A DNA stretch of 64,000 bases from an uncultured Elusimicrobiales bacterium (GTDB taxonomy: Bacteria > Elusimicrobiota > Elusimicrobia > Elusimicrobiales > Elusimicrobiaceae), in contig CAKUKI010000002.1 of NCBI GenBank assembly GCA_934662565.1, forward strand, positions 248,001 to 312,000, written 5' to 3'. The number at the start of each line of letters is the position of its first letter. Positions within the stretch are counted from its first letter, which is position 1. Positions 40,265 to 49,346 of this stretch are shown piece after piece. Under the pieces are notes generated by a model. It did no database searches, had not been told where the DNA came from, and was given only the letters and a program-made list of their open reading frames with translations. Position numbers and translations under genes: made by a program.

Positions 40265-41294
40265 GCGTCGGGTTTCCTGTATGTAGTAGAAATAAGCAAG
40301 CCGCCAGCATATATACGGCGCTAAAGATAATTAAGGCAAGCGCGCAATAGGCGTTCCAGCGGGTGAGTGCAAAAGCCAGTAAATTGTTAAATAAGGCCCA
40401 TAAAATGTAAAGGGTTAATACCGTACGGGTGGAAAAGTGAAACGCGCGTTTAAGGCGTTGGACAATATGGTCGGGGCTTCCCGCCAAGGGGTTTTTGCCT
40501 TTTAACGCGCGGGCCAGCATAACAAATAACGTATCAAACAGCGGTACCGCCAAAATAAAAAACGGCGCCAAAAAGCCCAAGTTGGTGTGCTGGCTGTATC
40601 CGGTACCCATACACAAGGCGGCCAGTAAAAAGCCAAGCAGCATACTGCCGCTGTCGCCCAAAAAAGTTTTTAAGCGTTTGGCGTGGTTGTACGGCCAAAA
40701 ACCGATACACGCCCCCAAGAGTGCCAAGGCCGCAAAGTTGACATAAACGGCTTCGCCGGGCAAGGCAATCCACGCGAGCCCCAAGGCGCTCACGGCCGCT
40801 TGAGAGGTACAAAGACCGTCGGAAATATCCAACAAATTAAATGCGTTGGTAATGCCAATCACCCAAAAAAAGGAGAGGGGATAATCCAACCACGGGCAAT
40901 CAAAAACCTGAATATGCACCCCATACGCCATTAAAATAATGGCCGCCGCCCCTTGCGCCGCCAGCTTGACCCAAGATTTTACCCCTTCCGGCTTGCGCAT
41001 ATCATCCGCTACTCCGGTAATAAAAACAATTCCGGCCCCCCATAAAATGCCCCGCAGTGCATGCAGCGTGCCGGTGGGGAAAGCGGTAATCAGCCGGATA
41101 CATACCAAGGCGGCCGCTATGCCCAGCATAACGCAAATGCCCCCTAAAACAGGGGTTGGAGTGGCGTGGTGTTTTAGCCCGCCGGGGGCGTCCATAAACC
41201 ATGTGGATAACCAGCGGCGCACTAGGGGCAGGCTCCCCGCCGTGACGGCACACGCCAACGCCAAGCAAAGCAGGTACAGGACAAAAGAGTTCAT
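40254..41294 (-). CDS. WecA/TagO-like polyprenyl-phosphate HexNAc-1-phosphate transferase
   Basis: A 346-residue integral membrane protein with about ten helices and the motifs of the MraY/WecA family: DAPGGLKHHATPTPVLGG near residue 40, FITGVADDMRKPEG (the DD pair), NAFNLLDISDGL (NxxN-x-xDGxDGL-like; here D-x-x-DGL), KTFLGDSGSMLLGF and HIVQRLKRAF. Such enzymes place a sugar-1-phosphate on undecaprenyl phosphate and start lipid-linked glycans (O-antigen, teichoic-type or capsule). It is probably first in the run that ends with argS. Confidence 0.9.
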   Translation of the reverse strand: MNSFVLYLLCLALACAVTAGSLPLVRRWLSTWFMDAPGGLKHHATPTPVLGGICVMLGIAAALVCIRLITAFPTGTLHALRGILWGAGIVFITGVADDMRKPEGVKSWVKLAAQGAAAIILMAYGVHIQVFDCPWLDYPLSFFWVIGITNAFNLLDISDGLCTSQAAVSALGLAWIALPGEAVYVNFAALALLGACIGFWPYNHAKRLKTFLGDSGSMLLGFLLAALCMGTGYSQHTNLGFLAPFFILAVPLFDTLFVMLARALKGKNPLAGSPDHIVQRLKRAFHFSTRTVLTLYILWALFNNLLAFALTRWNAYCALALIIFSAVYMLAACLFLLHTGNPTHEN

Positions 41295-41330
41295 AATATC
41301 TATAATATCATTAATAGGGGGAAAAAGGAT

Positions 41331-41960
41331 ATGTATAAAAAAATATTTTTAATGTTTGCCGCTTGCCTGTTGGCGGCGTGCAGTACGGTGGGAGTAAAAA
41401 ACATCCCGTCCGGCGCGCGCGGACACAAGCGGGTAGATTATTTTGCCGGAGGACGGCAACAGGTGGCGTTTAAGGTGGTGGCGCAACTTTCGGACGGTTA
41501 TTTGCAAGGCGTGTTGCGGGTCAAAAAAGTAGGGCCGGACGATTATGATGTGCTTTTGTTGGGCGAGGGCGCGTATAAATATATGGAAGCCGTAGTGTCG
41601 TCTTCCGGCGTGGCGTATAAACATTTGTTTAAGGATGCCGATACCCCTTTTGCCCGCGGGCGCATTAACCAATTTTTGCAACTTTTGCTGGCGGACGCGG
41701 GTACTTTTAGCGGATACCGCGTAAAAAACGGGGAAGAAATTTTGACCTATAAAAATAAAGAGGGCAAAACCCGCCTGTTGTATAAAGAAGGTGCTACCTA
41801 TCCAACGGCGGCCGAATCTTCCACCTTGCTTAGCAAGGCCGAACTGACTTATGACGAATATGCCCCCGTGGATGCGGACGGCGCGTTGGAAATCCCGCAT
41901 GTGGCCGTATATCGGGTGGGGGGAATTACGTTAGATTTAACGCTCATCAGCGTGCGGTAA
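41331..41960 (+). CDS. Predicted lipoprotein of unknown function (209 aa)
   Basis: MYKKIFLMFAACLLAAC ends in a lipobox (LLAAC), so the protein should be lipidated at Cys17. The mature part is rich in beta strands (QQVAFKVVAQLSDGYLQGVLRV, then VLLLGEGAYKYMEAVV) and ends VYRVGGITLDLTLISVR, a pattern reminiscent of outer-membrane lipoproteins such as the LolB fold, but I cannot assign a family. It stands alone between the divergent WecA-like gene and a terminator. Confidence 0.75.
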   Translation: MYKKIFLMFAACLLAACSTVGVKNIPSGARGHKRVDYFAGGRQQVAFKVVAQLSDGYLQGVLRVKKVGPDDYDVLLLGEGAYKYMEAVVSSSGVAYKHLFKDADTPFARGRINQFLQLLLADAGTFSGYRVKNGEEILTYKNKEGKTRLLYKEGATYPTAAESSTLLSKAELTYDEYAPVDADGALEIPHVAVYRVGGITLDLTLISVR

Positions 41961-41980
41961 AGATTTGGAAAAAACATCCT

Positions 41981-42012
41981 AAAAAAAGCCCGCCCGAAAG
42001 GCCGGCTTTTTT
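41981..42012. terminator. Bidirectional terminator
   Basis: AAAAAAAGCC at 41981-41990 pairs with GGCTTTTTT near 42004-42012; the inner part adds GCC/GGC pairs. Confidence 0.75.
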
Positions 42013-42036
42013 GTTTGCTTGAAAAACGGATAAGAA

Positions 42037-43446
42037 CTATGCTTTTTTAAGAATAAGCCCCATCCATGCGGGGTAGAGCGTAAGCAAAATTACTTCCGCC
42101 CATACCGCATGGTGCCAGTAGCACGCTATCAGTACGGTGGCTACGCAAACGGCGCTCATCAACATTAGTTTTTTATATTCGTATCCAATGGGGTATACTT
42201 TTTGCGTAAACGCAAATAACGCGCTGGCCATGGCCGCATAGCTTAGCGCCACCGCCCAGCCTGCCCCTATAATGCCCCAGCGTGGTACCAAACACAAATT
42301 GGTGGTAATGCTCACCACGGCCCCTAACAGGGTAATCCACATCAAAACGCGGGTTTTTTTGGTCAGCACCGGCCCTACCATAAAATTGATGTACAGCCCA
42401 TAGAAAAAATAACCTGTCACAATAAGCGGTATAATTTTTAAGCCGCCCCAGTAGTTCGGGTTAATCAGGTGGAAAGAGCCAAACAGGTTGCTTTGGATAA
42501 TATCCGGCATTAAAAAGGAAATCCCCAGTAAAAACCAACTACCCAGTGCAAAGAAAAAAGACAGCACTTTGGCAAAGGTATCTTTAGCGTCACTGTCTTT
42601 GGCGTGGGCCAAAAAGAACGGCCGCCATGCTTGGTCAAACATAGACACCAAAAGCATCATAAATACACCTATTTTGAAGTTGGCCTGATAAACCCCCACT
42701 TGTTCTACCCCCACCAAATGCACCAAAATCGGCTTGTCTATCACACTGACGAGCAAACTGGCTACTCCGGCCGGTACAAAGGGCCACGCAAAATGCCACA
42801 TTTCTTTTTGCAATTTCCAATCAAAACAAAACGGATTGTGGCTTTTTAATTCCGGCACCCATACAGGTATTAATAACGCCAAAGAAGCCAAGGACGCCCC
42901 GATATTGGCCCATAAAATGGATTTTGGCCCATGGTGCAGTACCGCCAGAAAAATTACATTCAGCGCCACATTGACTACAATGGAAAACGCCCTCACACCC
43001 GCAAAATACCACGCTCTGCGTTCCAAGCGCAGTTTGGTAAATGCAATCATATTGAGGACGTCTAAAAACAAAATAGCGGCGGCCAGTTGAAAAAGCCCAA
43101 AGTCTTCTCCTAATCCCCATACGCGCGCGGCTTGCGGGGCCAATACATACAAAAGCCCGCCCAAGGCTAGCGCATTGGCCAGTACGCCGTAAAAACATTG
43201 GCGGAAAACTTTATGTTTGTCTTCGGCATCACTGGCAAAACGCAAATAGCTTTGGTCTAAACCAAACAGAAATACAACGCTTAAAAGTGCAATAGCGGCA
43301 AACACGGTGGCAATCGCCCCGTATTGCTGCGGAAGCAGATAATAAGTATAAAACGGAACTAAACAAAAATTGAGCAGCCGCGCCAGCACGGTAGACGTGC
43401 CGTAAACTAATGTTTCTTTGCCTAGGCGCTTGATATCTTTTGCCAT
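42037..43446 (-). CDS. Polysaccharide flippase (Wzx/MATE-like oligosaccharide transporter)
   Basis: A 469-residue protein with about twelve to fourteen transmembrane helices, beginning KETLVYGTSTVLARLLNFCLVPFYTYYL, the typical Wzx/RfbX start. DQSYLRFASDAED after helix 2 is also typical. It should flip undecaprenyl-linked glycan across the inner membrane. The start codon lies only a few bases behind the T-run of the terminator of the upstream purine nucleoside phosphorylase gene, and no Shine-Dalgarno sequence is visible. No alternative start fits the family length, so translation initiation is unusual here. Confidence 0.85.
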   Translation of the reverse strand: MAKDIKRLGKETLVYGTSTVLARLLNFCLVPFYTYYLLPQQYGAIATVFAAIALLSVVFLFGLDQSYLRFASDAEDKHKVFRQCFYGVLANALALGGLLYVLAPQAARVWGLGEDFGLFQLAAAILFLDVLNMIAFTKLRLERRAWYFAGVRAFSIVVNVALNVIFLAVLHHGPKSILWANIGASLASLALLIPVWVPELKSHNPFCFDWKLQKEMWHFAWPFVPAGVASLLVSVIDKPILVHLVGVEQVGVYQANFKIGVFMMLLVSMFDQAWRPFFLAHAKDSDAKDTFAKVLSFFFALGSWFLLGISFLMPDIIQSNLFGSFHLINPNYWGGLKIIPLIVTGYFFYGLYINFMVGPVLTKKTRVLMWITLLGAVVSITTNLCLVPRWGIIGAGWAVALSYAAMASALFAFTQKVYPIGYEYKKLMLMSAVCVATVLIACYWHHAVWAEVILLTLYPAWMGLILKKA

Positions 43447-43449
43447 AAA

Positions 43450-43485
43450 TAAAAAAAGCCCGCACGGGCGTAAAAACCCGTGCGG
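43450..43485 (-). terminator. Terminator of the purine nucleoside phosphorylase gene
   Basis: CGCACGGG (43461-43468) pairs with CCCGTGCG (43477-43484); on the minus strand a GGC and seven T follow, ending at the flippase start. Confidence 0.85.
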
Positions 43486-43497
43486 AGCGGAATATCC

Positions 43498-44319
43498 TTA
43501 TAATTTTACAAACAAAATTTCCAGCAATTTTTTGAATTTGCCTTCAATTTTTTTGGTTTCGCTGATGGTTTGCGCATGGGAGAGCGGTTCTTTGGCAATC
43601 CCGCAACCCATGTTGCTTACCCACGCTAGGCCCAGTACGCTAATGCCGCATTGGCGGGCCACTAACACTTCCGGCACGACGGACATACCCACCACGGTAG
43701 CACCCCATTTTTTGAACATTTGGATTTCGGCCGGCGTTTCAAAGTTGGGGCCGGTGGCGGCCAAATAAACACCTTCGCCCGCTACCACGCCCGCTTTTTT
43801 GGCGGCGGCCATGGCTACTTTACGCATGGCTTTATCGTACGCTTCGGACAAGTCAAAAAACATGGGGCCGAAGGATTCGTCGTGGTTGCCGATTAAGGGG
43901 TTGTTGCACATAAAGTTGATGTGGTCTTTCAGTACGCACAGGGAGCCGGGTTTGAGTTTCATATCCAGCGAGCCTACCGCCGCAGACACCAACAGTTTTT
44001 GCACGCCGAGCATTTTTAAGGTGCGGATAGAAATGGCCAAATCCTTCATGGGGTGGCCTTCGTAATAGTGGAATCTGCCTTGCATGACCACAAGTTTACG
44101 GCCTTTATATACGCCAAAAATCAAATTGCCGCTATGGCCGGGGACAGTGCTTTGTAAGAACCCGGGGATGGTAGAATACGGAATTTTAATTTCCTTTTCC
44201 AAGGGCGGAATGGAGCCTGCTAAACCGGAGCCGGTAATTAGGGCAATTTCCGGTTGGAAATTTTTAGTTTTCTTGTTGATATAAGCGGCTGCTTTTTTTA
44301 CTTGCGCTAATTGGGTCAT
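43498..44319 (-). CDS. punA: Purine nucleoside phosphorylase (family II, PunA/XapA type)
   Basis: A 273-residue trimeric-type PNP. LITGSGLAGSI and VPGHSGNLIFG form the phosphate site; GRFHYYEGHPMKDLAISIRTLKMLG, LKPGSLCVLKDHINFM, ATGPNFETPAEIQMF (purine binding) and GMSVVPEVLVARQCG complete the fold. It splits guanosine, inosine or related nucleosides with phosphate into base and ribose-1-phosphate for salvage. A GGAGGA-type site precedes the ATG. The base-specificity residue near the C-terminus (NMGCGIA) does not tell me the preferred substrate. Confidence 0.93.
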   Translation of the reverse strand: MTQLAQVKKAAAYINKKTKNFQPEIALITGSGLAGSIPPLEKEIKIPYSTIPGFLQSTVPGHSGNLIFGVYKGRKLVVMQGRFHYYEGHPMKDLAISIRTLKMLGVQKLLVSAAVGSLDMKLKPGSLCVLKDHINFMCNNPLIGNHDESFGPMFFDLSEAYDKAMRKVAMAAAKKAGVVAGEGVYLAATGPNFETPAEIQMFKKWGATVVGMSVVPEVLVARQCGISVLGLAWVSNMGCGIAKEPLSHAQTISETKKIEGKFKKLLEILFVKL

Positions 44320-44337
44320 AGTTCCTCCACATTTAAT

Positions 44338-44691
44338 TTATAGCGTAGTTCTGGACGGGATAAACGCATGGGAAATAAGTTCCGTTTTATCCGGCAGAAT
44401 ACACACCACATCAAATCTAATACTATCAAATTTTAAGCGTTTACCGGCTACATATAACGCGGCCGTTTGGGCAATGCGCCGTTGTTTGGCCGGTGTGACG
44501 GCCGCCAACGGCCCGCCAAACGCGCTATATGCCCGCGCTTTTACTTCCACAAAAACCAAGGTTTTGCCGTCTAACGCAATTAAATCAATTTCCCCACAGG
44601 GCGCCGCGTAATTTTTTTCTAAAATACGCCACCCGCGTGCGGTTAAAAATCGGGCGGCTTGTTCTTCGCCCGCGCGGCCTTGTGCGTTCAT
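44338..44691 (-). CDS. yraN: YraN/UPF0102 family endonuclease-like protein
   Basis: A 117-residue protein with GRAGEEQAARFLTARGWRILEKNY, CGEIDLIALDGKTLVFVEVKAR (the PD-(D/E)xK-like core with D, E and K in place) and the arginine-rich VTPAKQRRIAQTAALY. This is the complete UPF0102 fold, related to Holliday-junction resolvases; its biological role is not settled. It overlaps rnhB by 4 bp, a conserved pairing in many bacteria. Confidence 0.92.
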   Translation of the reverse strand: MNAQGRAGEEQAARFLTARGWRILEKNYAAPCGEIDLIALDGKTLVFVEVKARAYSAFGGPLAAVTPAKQRRIAQTAALYVAGKRLKFDSIRFDVVCILPDKTELISHAFIPSRTTL

Positions 44692-45329
44692 GGCAATAAA
44701 GACGGTTGCAACACCGCCCTCACCGGCCCGAACGAACGGCGGTGCTGCGGGCAGGGGCCGTATTTGCGTAAGGCTTCCAAATGGGCGGCCGTGCCGTAGC
44801 CTTTGTGTGCGGCAAAGCCGTACTGCGGGTAGAGTTTATCCAAGGTTTCCATATATTTATCCCGCGCTACTTTGGCCACAATGCTGGCCGCCGCAATATT
44901 TAAGGATTTGGCATCTCCGTCCACCACCGCTATTTGGCGTAAATTGAGCCCTTTTACCAAGTGGGGGCCGTCCACCAGTACTAACGGGGACGGAACCTCC
45001 ATAAACTTGGCACAGGCGCGGCGCATGGCTAAAAAAGTGGCTTGTAAAATGTTCAGGCGGTCAATTTCCCGCGCGGAGGCAAACCCCACCCCATACAATA
45101 CGCCCAAGTGGCGCATACGGGCTAAAAGTTCTTCGCGTTTTTTGGCGGAAATTTTTTTACTGTCGTTGACGTCCGAAAAATACATACTTAAAGAGGGGGG
45201 AACATAACACGCGCAAGCCACCACCGGCCCCGCCAGCGGCCCGCGCCCAGCTTCGTCTATACCAATGAGTATATCCGTTTCGTATTGGAATGCAGTGTTT
45301 TTGTCAAAATCTTGCAGGGGCGTCTTCAT
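44688..45329 (-). CDS. rnhB: Ribonuclease HII
   Basis: A 213-residue protein with the signature IGIDEAGRGPLAGPVVACACYV carrying the first two acidic catalytic residues (Asp-Glu), DSKKISAKKREEL, and the later aspartates in LVDGPHLVKGL and SIVAKVARDKYM. It removes ribonucleotides from DNA and RNA of RNA-DNA hybrids during replication and repair. The N-terminus is about 15 residues longer than the minimal enzyme. Followed by yraN. Confidence 0.95.
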   Translation of the reverse strand: MKTPLQDFDKNTAFQYETDILIGIDEAGRGPLAGPVVACACYVPPSLSMYFSDVNDSKKISAKKREELLARMRHLGVLYGVGFASAREIDRLNILQATFLAMRRACAKFMEVPSPLVLVDGPHLVKGLNLRQIAVVDGDAKSLNIAAASIVAKVARDKYMETLDKLYPQYGFAAHKGYGTAAHLEALRKYGPCPQHRRSFGPVRAVLQPSLLP

Positions 45330-45356
45330 AATAAACGTTCTTTTATTATAGCAGTT

Positions 45357-46742
45357 TTAGAAGATAGACCCGATAATTACATTTACTTCCGGCATTTTTT
45401 TGAGTTCTTCCACCGGCGCAAGAACCATTTTTTGGTAAAAAACTTCCGCTTTTCCGTGCCGCATGCCGCTAGTGGACATGGGGGATATTGGCACAAAGAA
45501 ATTAAACATAACCTGCTGCGTAGCGGTTTGGCCGTGGGTGGTCAGGCTGATGTTTTTTATTTCGTTTACATGAACATGCAAACGGTTGACGGAAGAATAT
45601 TCATGCGGGGTCACGCGGAGCCAAACGCTTTTATCTTTGGAATATAACGCCATTTGTTTGGTTTTAGGGTCAAAAATAGCGGTTATTCCTTCCGGCGAGC
45701 TCTTTTTATCCAGCAAAAATTTATAAAGTTCCAGTATATCGTCCAAACTGCCGTTAAAATCCGCCACCGGATATTTATTGCGCCCAATACGCAGGACGGA
45801 GTTGGGTTTAATGTGACGGATAGAAACCATATTGTAAGAATCCGTCAGTTTTTGTTCGTAAGAAAAAATTAACGCTTTGGGGTCAAAGGCTTCTCCGTTG
45901 ACGGATTCCAAATTTTTTAAGTAGCGCAGGCGCAAACGGCCTTCTTGCCCGTTGGGAAATACCTGTGCCATTAAATCACGCTGTTGGGCAAACAACTCTT
46001 TCATACGGGCCAGCACTTCTTTTTCCAAACGGGGGGAACGGGCCTTGGCTACTTGCCCAAAAAACTGGTACATGTGCGGGGTAAGCGTGCGCAGGTTATC
46101 TTTATAATAAATGGTGGCAAATTGTTGGAAATAATCCGGATTATTAGCCGCACCCCGTTTAATGCGCATGGCGTTCATTTGCGCCCAAGCGGACATCACA
46201 TCATTCGGGTTGCGCATTACAATATTCATAAGGGCTTCTTTTAAGCTAAAATTGACATTCTTATCCGGCGCGTTTACTTTTTTAGCATGTGCCACCTGTT
46301 TGGCGGTGCGTTGTTTGACCACCCGTTGCGTGACCCGCACGCCTAAATCTTCAGACAGGCGGTTTAATTCCGCTTCTTCCCGCCGGCGGTTGATGCGTTC
46401 CAGCACGGCATTTTTAACGTGGGCTTTTTTACCTTTGGCTTGCGCGGCAACCGCTTTGTGGTTTTGGGCGGCTTTGGGGGTGGAGGACGGGGCTGCTTGA
46501 GCCGCGGGTGCGGGTTGTGTTTGTGCAGAAACGCGATTAGCGGATTTTTGCATAGAGGCCTGCGCGGCTTTTTTGGCTTTGGTGGCCTCGGCATATTTGA
46601 AAGCGGCCGAGTGGTTTTTGCCGGATTTTTGAACGAAAACGCGCGCGGCTTTGCCGGCACTTTTTAACACGCTGTTTTGTGCGCGGGCAAAAACGGGGAG
46701 TAAAAACAATAAACAAACCAAAAGTGTTATTTTTCTGTTCAT
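45357..46742 (-). CDS. Secreted protein of unknown function with Ala/Lys/Gln-rich N-terminal region (461 aa)
   Basis: A signal peptide (KITLLVCLLFLLPVFARA) ends at Ala-Gln. Residues 22-115 are a low-complexity basic segment (KAKKAAQASMQKSANRV and similar), probably disordered. The rest is a folded domain with helical DVMSAWAQMNAMRIKRG and strand-rich HEYSSVNRLHVHVNEIKN. I do not recognise a family. The combination of signal peptide, Ala/Lys-rich linker and globular end resembles the gene at 52524-53444, so these may be members of a lineage-specific secreted set. Monocistronic, no terminator hairpin clearly visible. Confidence 0.7.
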   Translation of the reverse strand: MNRKITLLVCLLFLLPVFARAQNSVLKSAGKAARVFVQKSGKNHSAAFKYAEATKAKKAAQASMQKSANRVSAQTQPAPAAQAAPSSTPKAAQNHKAVAAQAKGKKAHVKNAVLERINRRREEAELNRLSEDLGVRVTQRVVKQRTAKQVAHAKKVNAPDKNVNFSLKEALMNIVMRNPNDVMSAWAQMNAMRIKRGAANNPDYFQQFATIYYKDNLRTLTPHMYQFFGQVAKARSPRLEKEVLARMKELFAQQRDLMAQVFPNGQEGRLRLRYLKNLESVNGEAFDPKALIFSYEQKLTDSYNMVSIRHIKPNSVLRIGRNKYPVADFNGSLDDILELYKFLLDKKSSPEGITAIFDPKTKQMALYSKDKSVWLRVTPHEYSSVNRLHVHVNEIKNISLTTHGQTATQQVMFNFFVPISPMSTSGMRHGKAEVFYQKMVLAPVEELKKMPEVNVIIGSIF

Positions 46743-46898
46743 ATTAGTAGCCTATCCTTTTTGTTGCAAGAATAAAAGGGCCAAAAGGCCTAGCGTGTTA
46801 TGGGCCTTGCCTGTTTTTATAAAAGAACTGCCACCCTTAAATGGGGATAACCCCAGTATAGCAAAAAAATAAAAATAGCGTGAAATAATATACACCAA

Positions 46899-46938
46899 AT
46901 AAAAAACATCCCGACGCTACTAGTAGGCGTCGGGATGT
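46899..46938 (-). terminator. Terminator of the rpsP-rplS operon
   Basis: A perfect 12-bp stem ACATCCCGACGC (46906-46917) / GCGTCGGGATGT (46927-46938), followed on the minus strand by a T-run. Confidence 0.93.
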
Positions 46939-46970
46939 TGAATCGGAGTAGGTGAAACCTTGCGGATTAC

Positions 46971-47369
46971 CTATTTAGCCTCTTCCGTTTTGGCCGCTTC
47001 AGCGGCTACCGGAGCGGCAGCGTTAGCGGTGGGTTTTTTTACTTCTTGCAAGCGGGCAGCTTTACCGGAGAGCTTCTTTAAGTAGTTCAGTTTAGCTCTT
47101 CTTACTTTACCGATTTTTAATACTTCAATGCTGTCCACGCGGGGGGAGTGAATCGGGAAAATGCGTTCCACACCCACGCCAAAGGAGATTTTGCGGACCG
47201 TGAAAGTTTCGCCAATGCCGCTGCCTTTGCGCGCTACAACAACGCCGTCAAAAGCCTGCAGTCTTTCGTTGTCGCCTTCAACAACTTTCACTTTTACTCT
47301 TACGGTATCGCCCGCTTTGAAGACCGGTACGTTGGTCTTGAGATTGTGTTTAATTTGGTTAATGTTCAT
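46971..47369 (-). CDS. rplS: Ribosomal protein L19 with alanine-rich tail
   Basis: 132 residues. TDVP-like start ([40 protein letters not shown]), [26 protein letters not shown] and [19 protein letters not shown] are the complete L19 fold at the 30S-50S interface. The last 20 residues (Ala/Pro/Glu-rich) exceed the usual length of about 115. Last gene of rpsP-khpA-trmD-rplS. Confidence 0.97.
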   Translation of the reverse strand: MNINQIKHNLKTNVPVFKAGDTVRVKVKVVEGDNERLQAFDGVVVARKGSGIGETFTVRKISFGVGVERIFPIHSPRVDSIEVLKIGKVRRAKLNYLKKLSGKAARLQEVKKPTANAAAPVAAEAAKTEEAK

Positions 47370-47392
47370 AAAACAACTTCCTCCGAATTCGG

Positions 47393-48118
47393 TTATTTCT
47401 TAATTGACGTCTTTTTTACACTGCTGCGCCTTTTTTGCTTTGGAGAGGCTTTACAAAGCAAATCCGGCCTCATTTTTTTGGTTAAAGCCAAGGCTTGTTC
47501 GTACTTCCACTTTTCAATTTCCTTGTGGTTTCCGCCCAATAATACTGCCGGTACCCGTTGCCCGCGCCAAACTTCCGGCCGCGTGTATTGCGGGGCTTCC
47601 AGCAAGTTTTCTTCAAACGACTCAGACGACGTGACGTCGTCTTTCTTAAAAGTTCCGGGCCGTAAACGTGTGAGTGCATCTATCATCACGCAAGTGGCCA
47701 GTTCTCCGCCGGTGAGGATAAAATCCCCCAGCGACACTTCCAAATCCACCTCTGGGTAAATTCGGGCATCTATGCCTTCATAATGCCCGCACACAAAAAT
47801 CAGGTGGCGTTTTTTTGCCAACTTTTTAGCCAATTTCTGGTTAAAAGTTTGGCCGCGCGGGCTGGTTAATATAACGAAAGACGTTTTTTTGCGTACTTTT
47901 TGTATGGCCTGATGGAGCGGTTCCGCCATCATTAACATACCGGGGCCGCCGCCGTAAGGCCTGTCGTCAATCGTTTTGTGCTTATCTGTGGTAAAGTCTC
48001 TCGGGTTTACAAACCCCAACTTTAGGATTCCCGCCTTACGCGCCCGTCCCACAATGCTGGTACCCAAGGTATGGTCCACCATGTCCGGAAATGCGGTAAT
48101 CACATCCACTTTAAGCAT
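47393..48118 (-). CDS. trmD: tRNA (guanine-N1)-methyltransferase TrmD
   Basis: 241 residues with the SPOUT knot: [55 protein letters not shown]. The C-terminal domain carries the family's [23 protein letters not shown] and [17 protein letters not shown]. It methylates G37 of tRNAs (including tRNA-Pro) using S-adenosylmethionine and prevents +1 frameshifting. The ATG directly follows the khpA stop codon. A basic C-terminal extension (KKTSIKK) is present. Confidence 0.96.
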   Translation of the reverse strand: MLKVDVITAFPDMVDHTLGTSIVGRARKAGILKLGFVNPRDFTTDKHKTIDDRPYGGGPGMLMMAEPLHQAIQKVRKKTSFVILTSPRGQTFNQKLAKKLAKKRHLIFVCGHYEGIDARIYPEVDLEVSLGDFILTGGELATCVMIDALTRLRPGTFKKDDVTSSESFEENLLEAPQYTRPEVWRGQRVPAVLLGGNHKEIEKWKYEQALALTKKMRPDLLCKASPKQKRRSSVKKTSIKK

Positions 48119-48349
48119 TTAGTCTTCCAATTTCAAGGTGACTTTTTTGTTCTGCTTAGCGGCTGCCGCGCTTAAAACCGTGCGCACTGCTTTAATAATG
48201 CAGCCGTCTTTGCCAATCACTTTGCCTTTGTCCGCCGCGTCTACCTTTGTGGTCAGGTAGATTTTGTTATCTTCCTCGGTTTCTTCCACTACCACGTTTT
48301 CCGGCGCGGAAGAAAGAGATTTAAGAAGAAGCGTCGCCAATTCTTTCAT
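48119..48349 (-). CDS. khpA: KH-domain RNA-binding protein KhpA (YlqC)
   Basis: A 76-residue single KH domain: KVIGKDGCIIKAVRTVLSAAA contains the GxxG loop as GKDG. KhpA works with KhpB/Jag in RNA binding and cell elongation in other bacteria. It sits at the conserved place behind rpsP, 12 bp after it, and runs straight into trmD. The rimM gene that usually lies between khpA and trmD is missing. Confidence 0.92.
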   Translation of the reverse strand: MKELATLLLKSLSSAPENVVVEETEEDNKIYLTTKVDAADKGKVIGKDGCIIKAVRTVLSAAAAKQNKKVTLKLED

Positions 48350-48361
48350 ACGGTTTCCCCG

Positions 48362-48616
48362 TTATTTGGCGGCCGCGTTGGTTTTTTTAATCAAGTTGGC
48401 TACGGTTTTGGACGGTACGGCACCTACTTTCATCCAATATTCCACGCGGGGCATATTCAGTTTAATCTGAGCGGCCGCGTCCGGATTGCAAGGATGATAC
48501 TGGCCCAATACTTCTTTGGCTTCGCTGCCGACGGCCGATTTCTTTTCCATCGCTACAACTCTGTACTGAGGCTGGGATTTTTTACCCACCCGTTGTAATC
48601 TAATTACTACTGCCAT
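48362..48616 (-). CDS. rpsP: Ribosomal protein S16
   Basis: 84 residues: VVIRLQRVGKKSQPQYRVVAMEK, then VLGQYHPCNPDAAAQIKLNMPRVEYWMKVGAVPSKTV, the complete S16 family. A strong AAGGAG site precedes the ATG. First gene of the small ribosomal operon. Confidence 0.97.
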   Translation of the reverse strand: MAVVIRLQRVGKKSQPQYRVVAMEKKSAVGSEAKEVLGQYHPCNPDAAAQIKLNMPRVEYWMKVGAVPSKTVANLIKKTNAAAK

Positions 48617-48652
48617 TATGACTTCTCCTTTGTACCCCTAATGGGGTTAATG

Positions 48653-49345
48653 TTAAATGTCCGAGGCCGCCTGTCTGATTTGCTTGAGGGCCAATACAGG
48701 GTCCGCGGCTTTGAAAATTGCACTCCCCGCTACCAGTGCGTCTGCTCCGGCACGGGCGGCCAATGCGGCCGTATCTTTATTAATTCCGCCGTCTACTTCC
48801 AGCCATACGGGCCGTCCGCTTTGGCGGATTACTTCGCGCACCCCTTGTATTTGCTTCGGGCTGTCCGGCAGAAACGCCTGCCCGCCGAAACCGGGGTACA
48901 CGCTCATGACTAAAACTAAATCCAATAAATCCATATACGGGGTTAATGCCTGCGGTTTGGTATCCGGCTTAATGGATACTCCGGCAAATACCCCGAGCGC
49001 TTTTATTTTTTCCAAGGTGGCACGCACATTATCGCGGGCTTCCAAATGAATGGTAATTACGTCCGCTCCTGCTTTGGCAAAAGATTCCACAAAGCGGGCC
49101 GGTTCCTGTACCATTAAATGCACATCCAAAGGTAATTGGGTGCGGCCGTTTAAGCTGGCCACCAATGCGGGGCCAAAACTTAAATTAGGCACAAAATTCC
49201 CGTCCATTACGTCTACATGCAACCAATCGGCGCCGGCTTCTTCCACGCGGCAGATGTCTTGTTTCAAATCAAACAAATCCGCCGATAACAAAGAGGGCGC
49301 AATAGATATTTTACCATTTGCGGGCACCATTTTGGAAGAGGGCAT
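48653..49345 (-). CDS. rpe: Ribulose-phosphate 3-epimerase
   Basis: I use ATG 49345, preceded by GGGAGGT, two bases behind the PASTA gene's stop. The 230-residue TIM barrel shows IAPSLLSADLFDLKQDI (catalytic Ser/Asp region), WLHVDVMDGNFVPNLSFGP with metal-binding His-x-Asp, LDVHLMVQEP and the phosphate-binding EVDGGINKDTAA and VAGSAIFKA. It interconverts ribulose- and xylulose-5-phosphate in the pentose phosphate pathway. It is the end of fmt-PASTA-rpe. Confidence 0.94.
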   Translation of the reverse strand: MPSSKMVPANGKISIAPSLLSADLFDLKQDICRVEEAGADWLHVDVMDGNFVPNLSFGPALVASLNGRTQLPLDVHLMVQEPARFVESFAKAGADVITIHLEARDNVRATLEKIKALGVFAGVSIKPDTKPQALTPYMDLLDLVLVMSVYPGFGGQAFLPDSPKQIQGVREVIRQSGRPVWLEVDGGINKDTAALAARAGADALVAGSAIFKAADPVLALKQIRQAASDI

Positions 49346-49346
49346 T

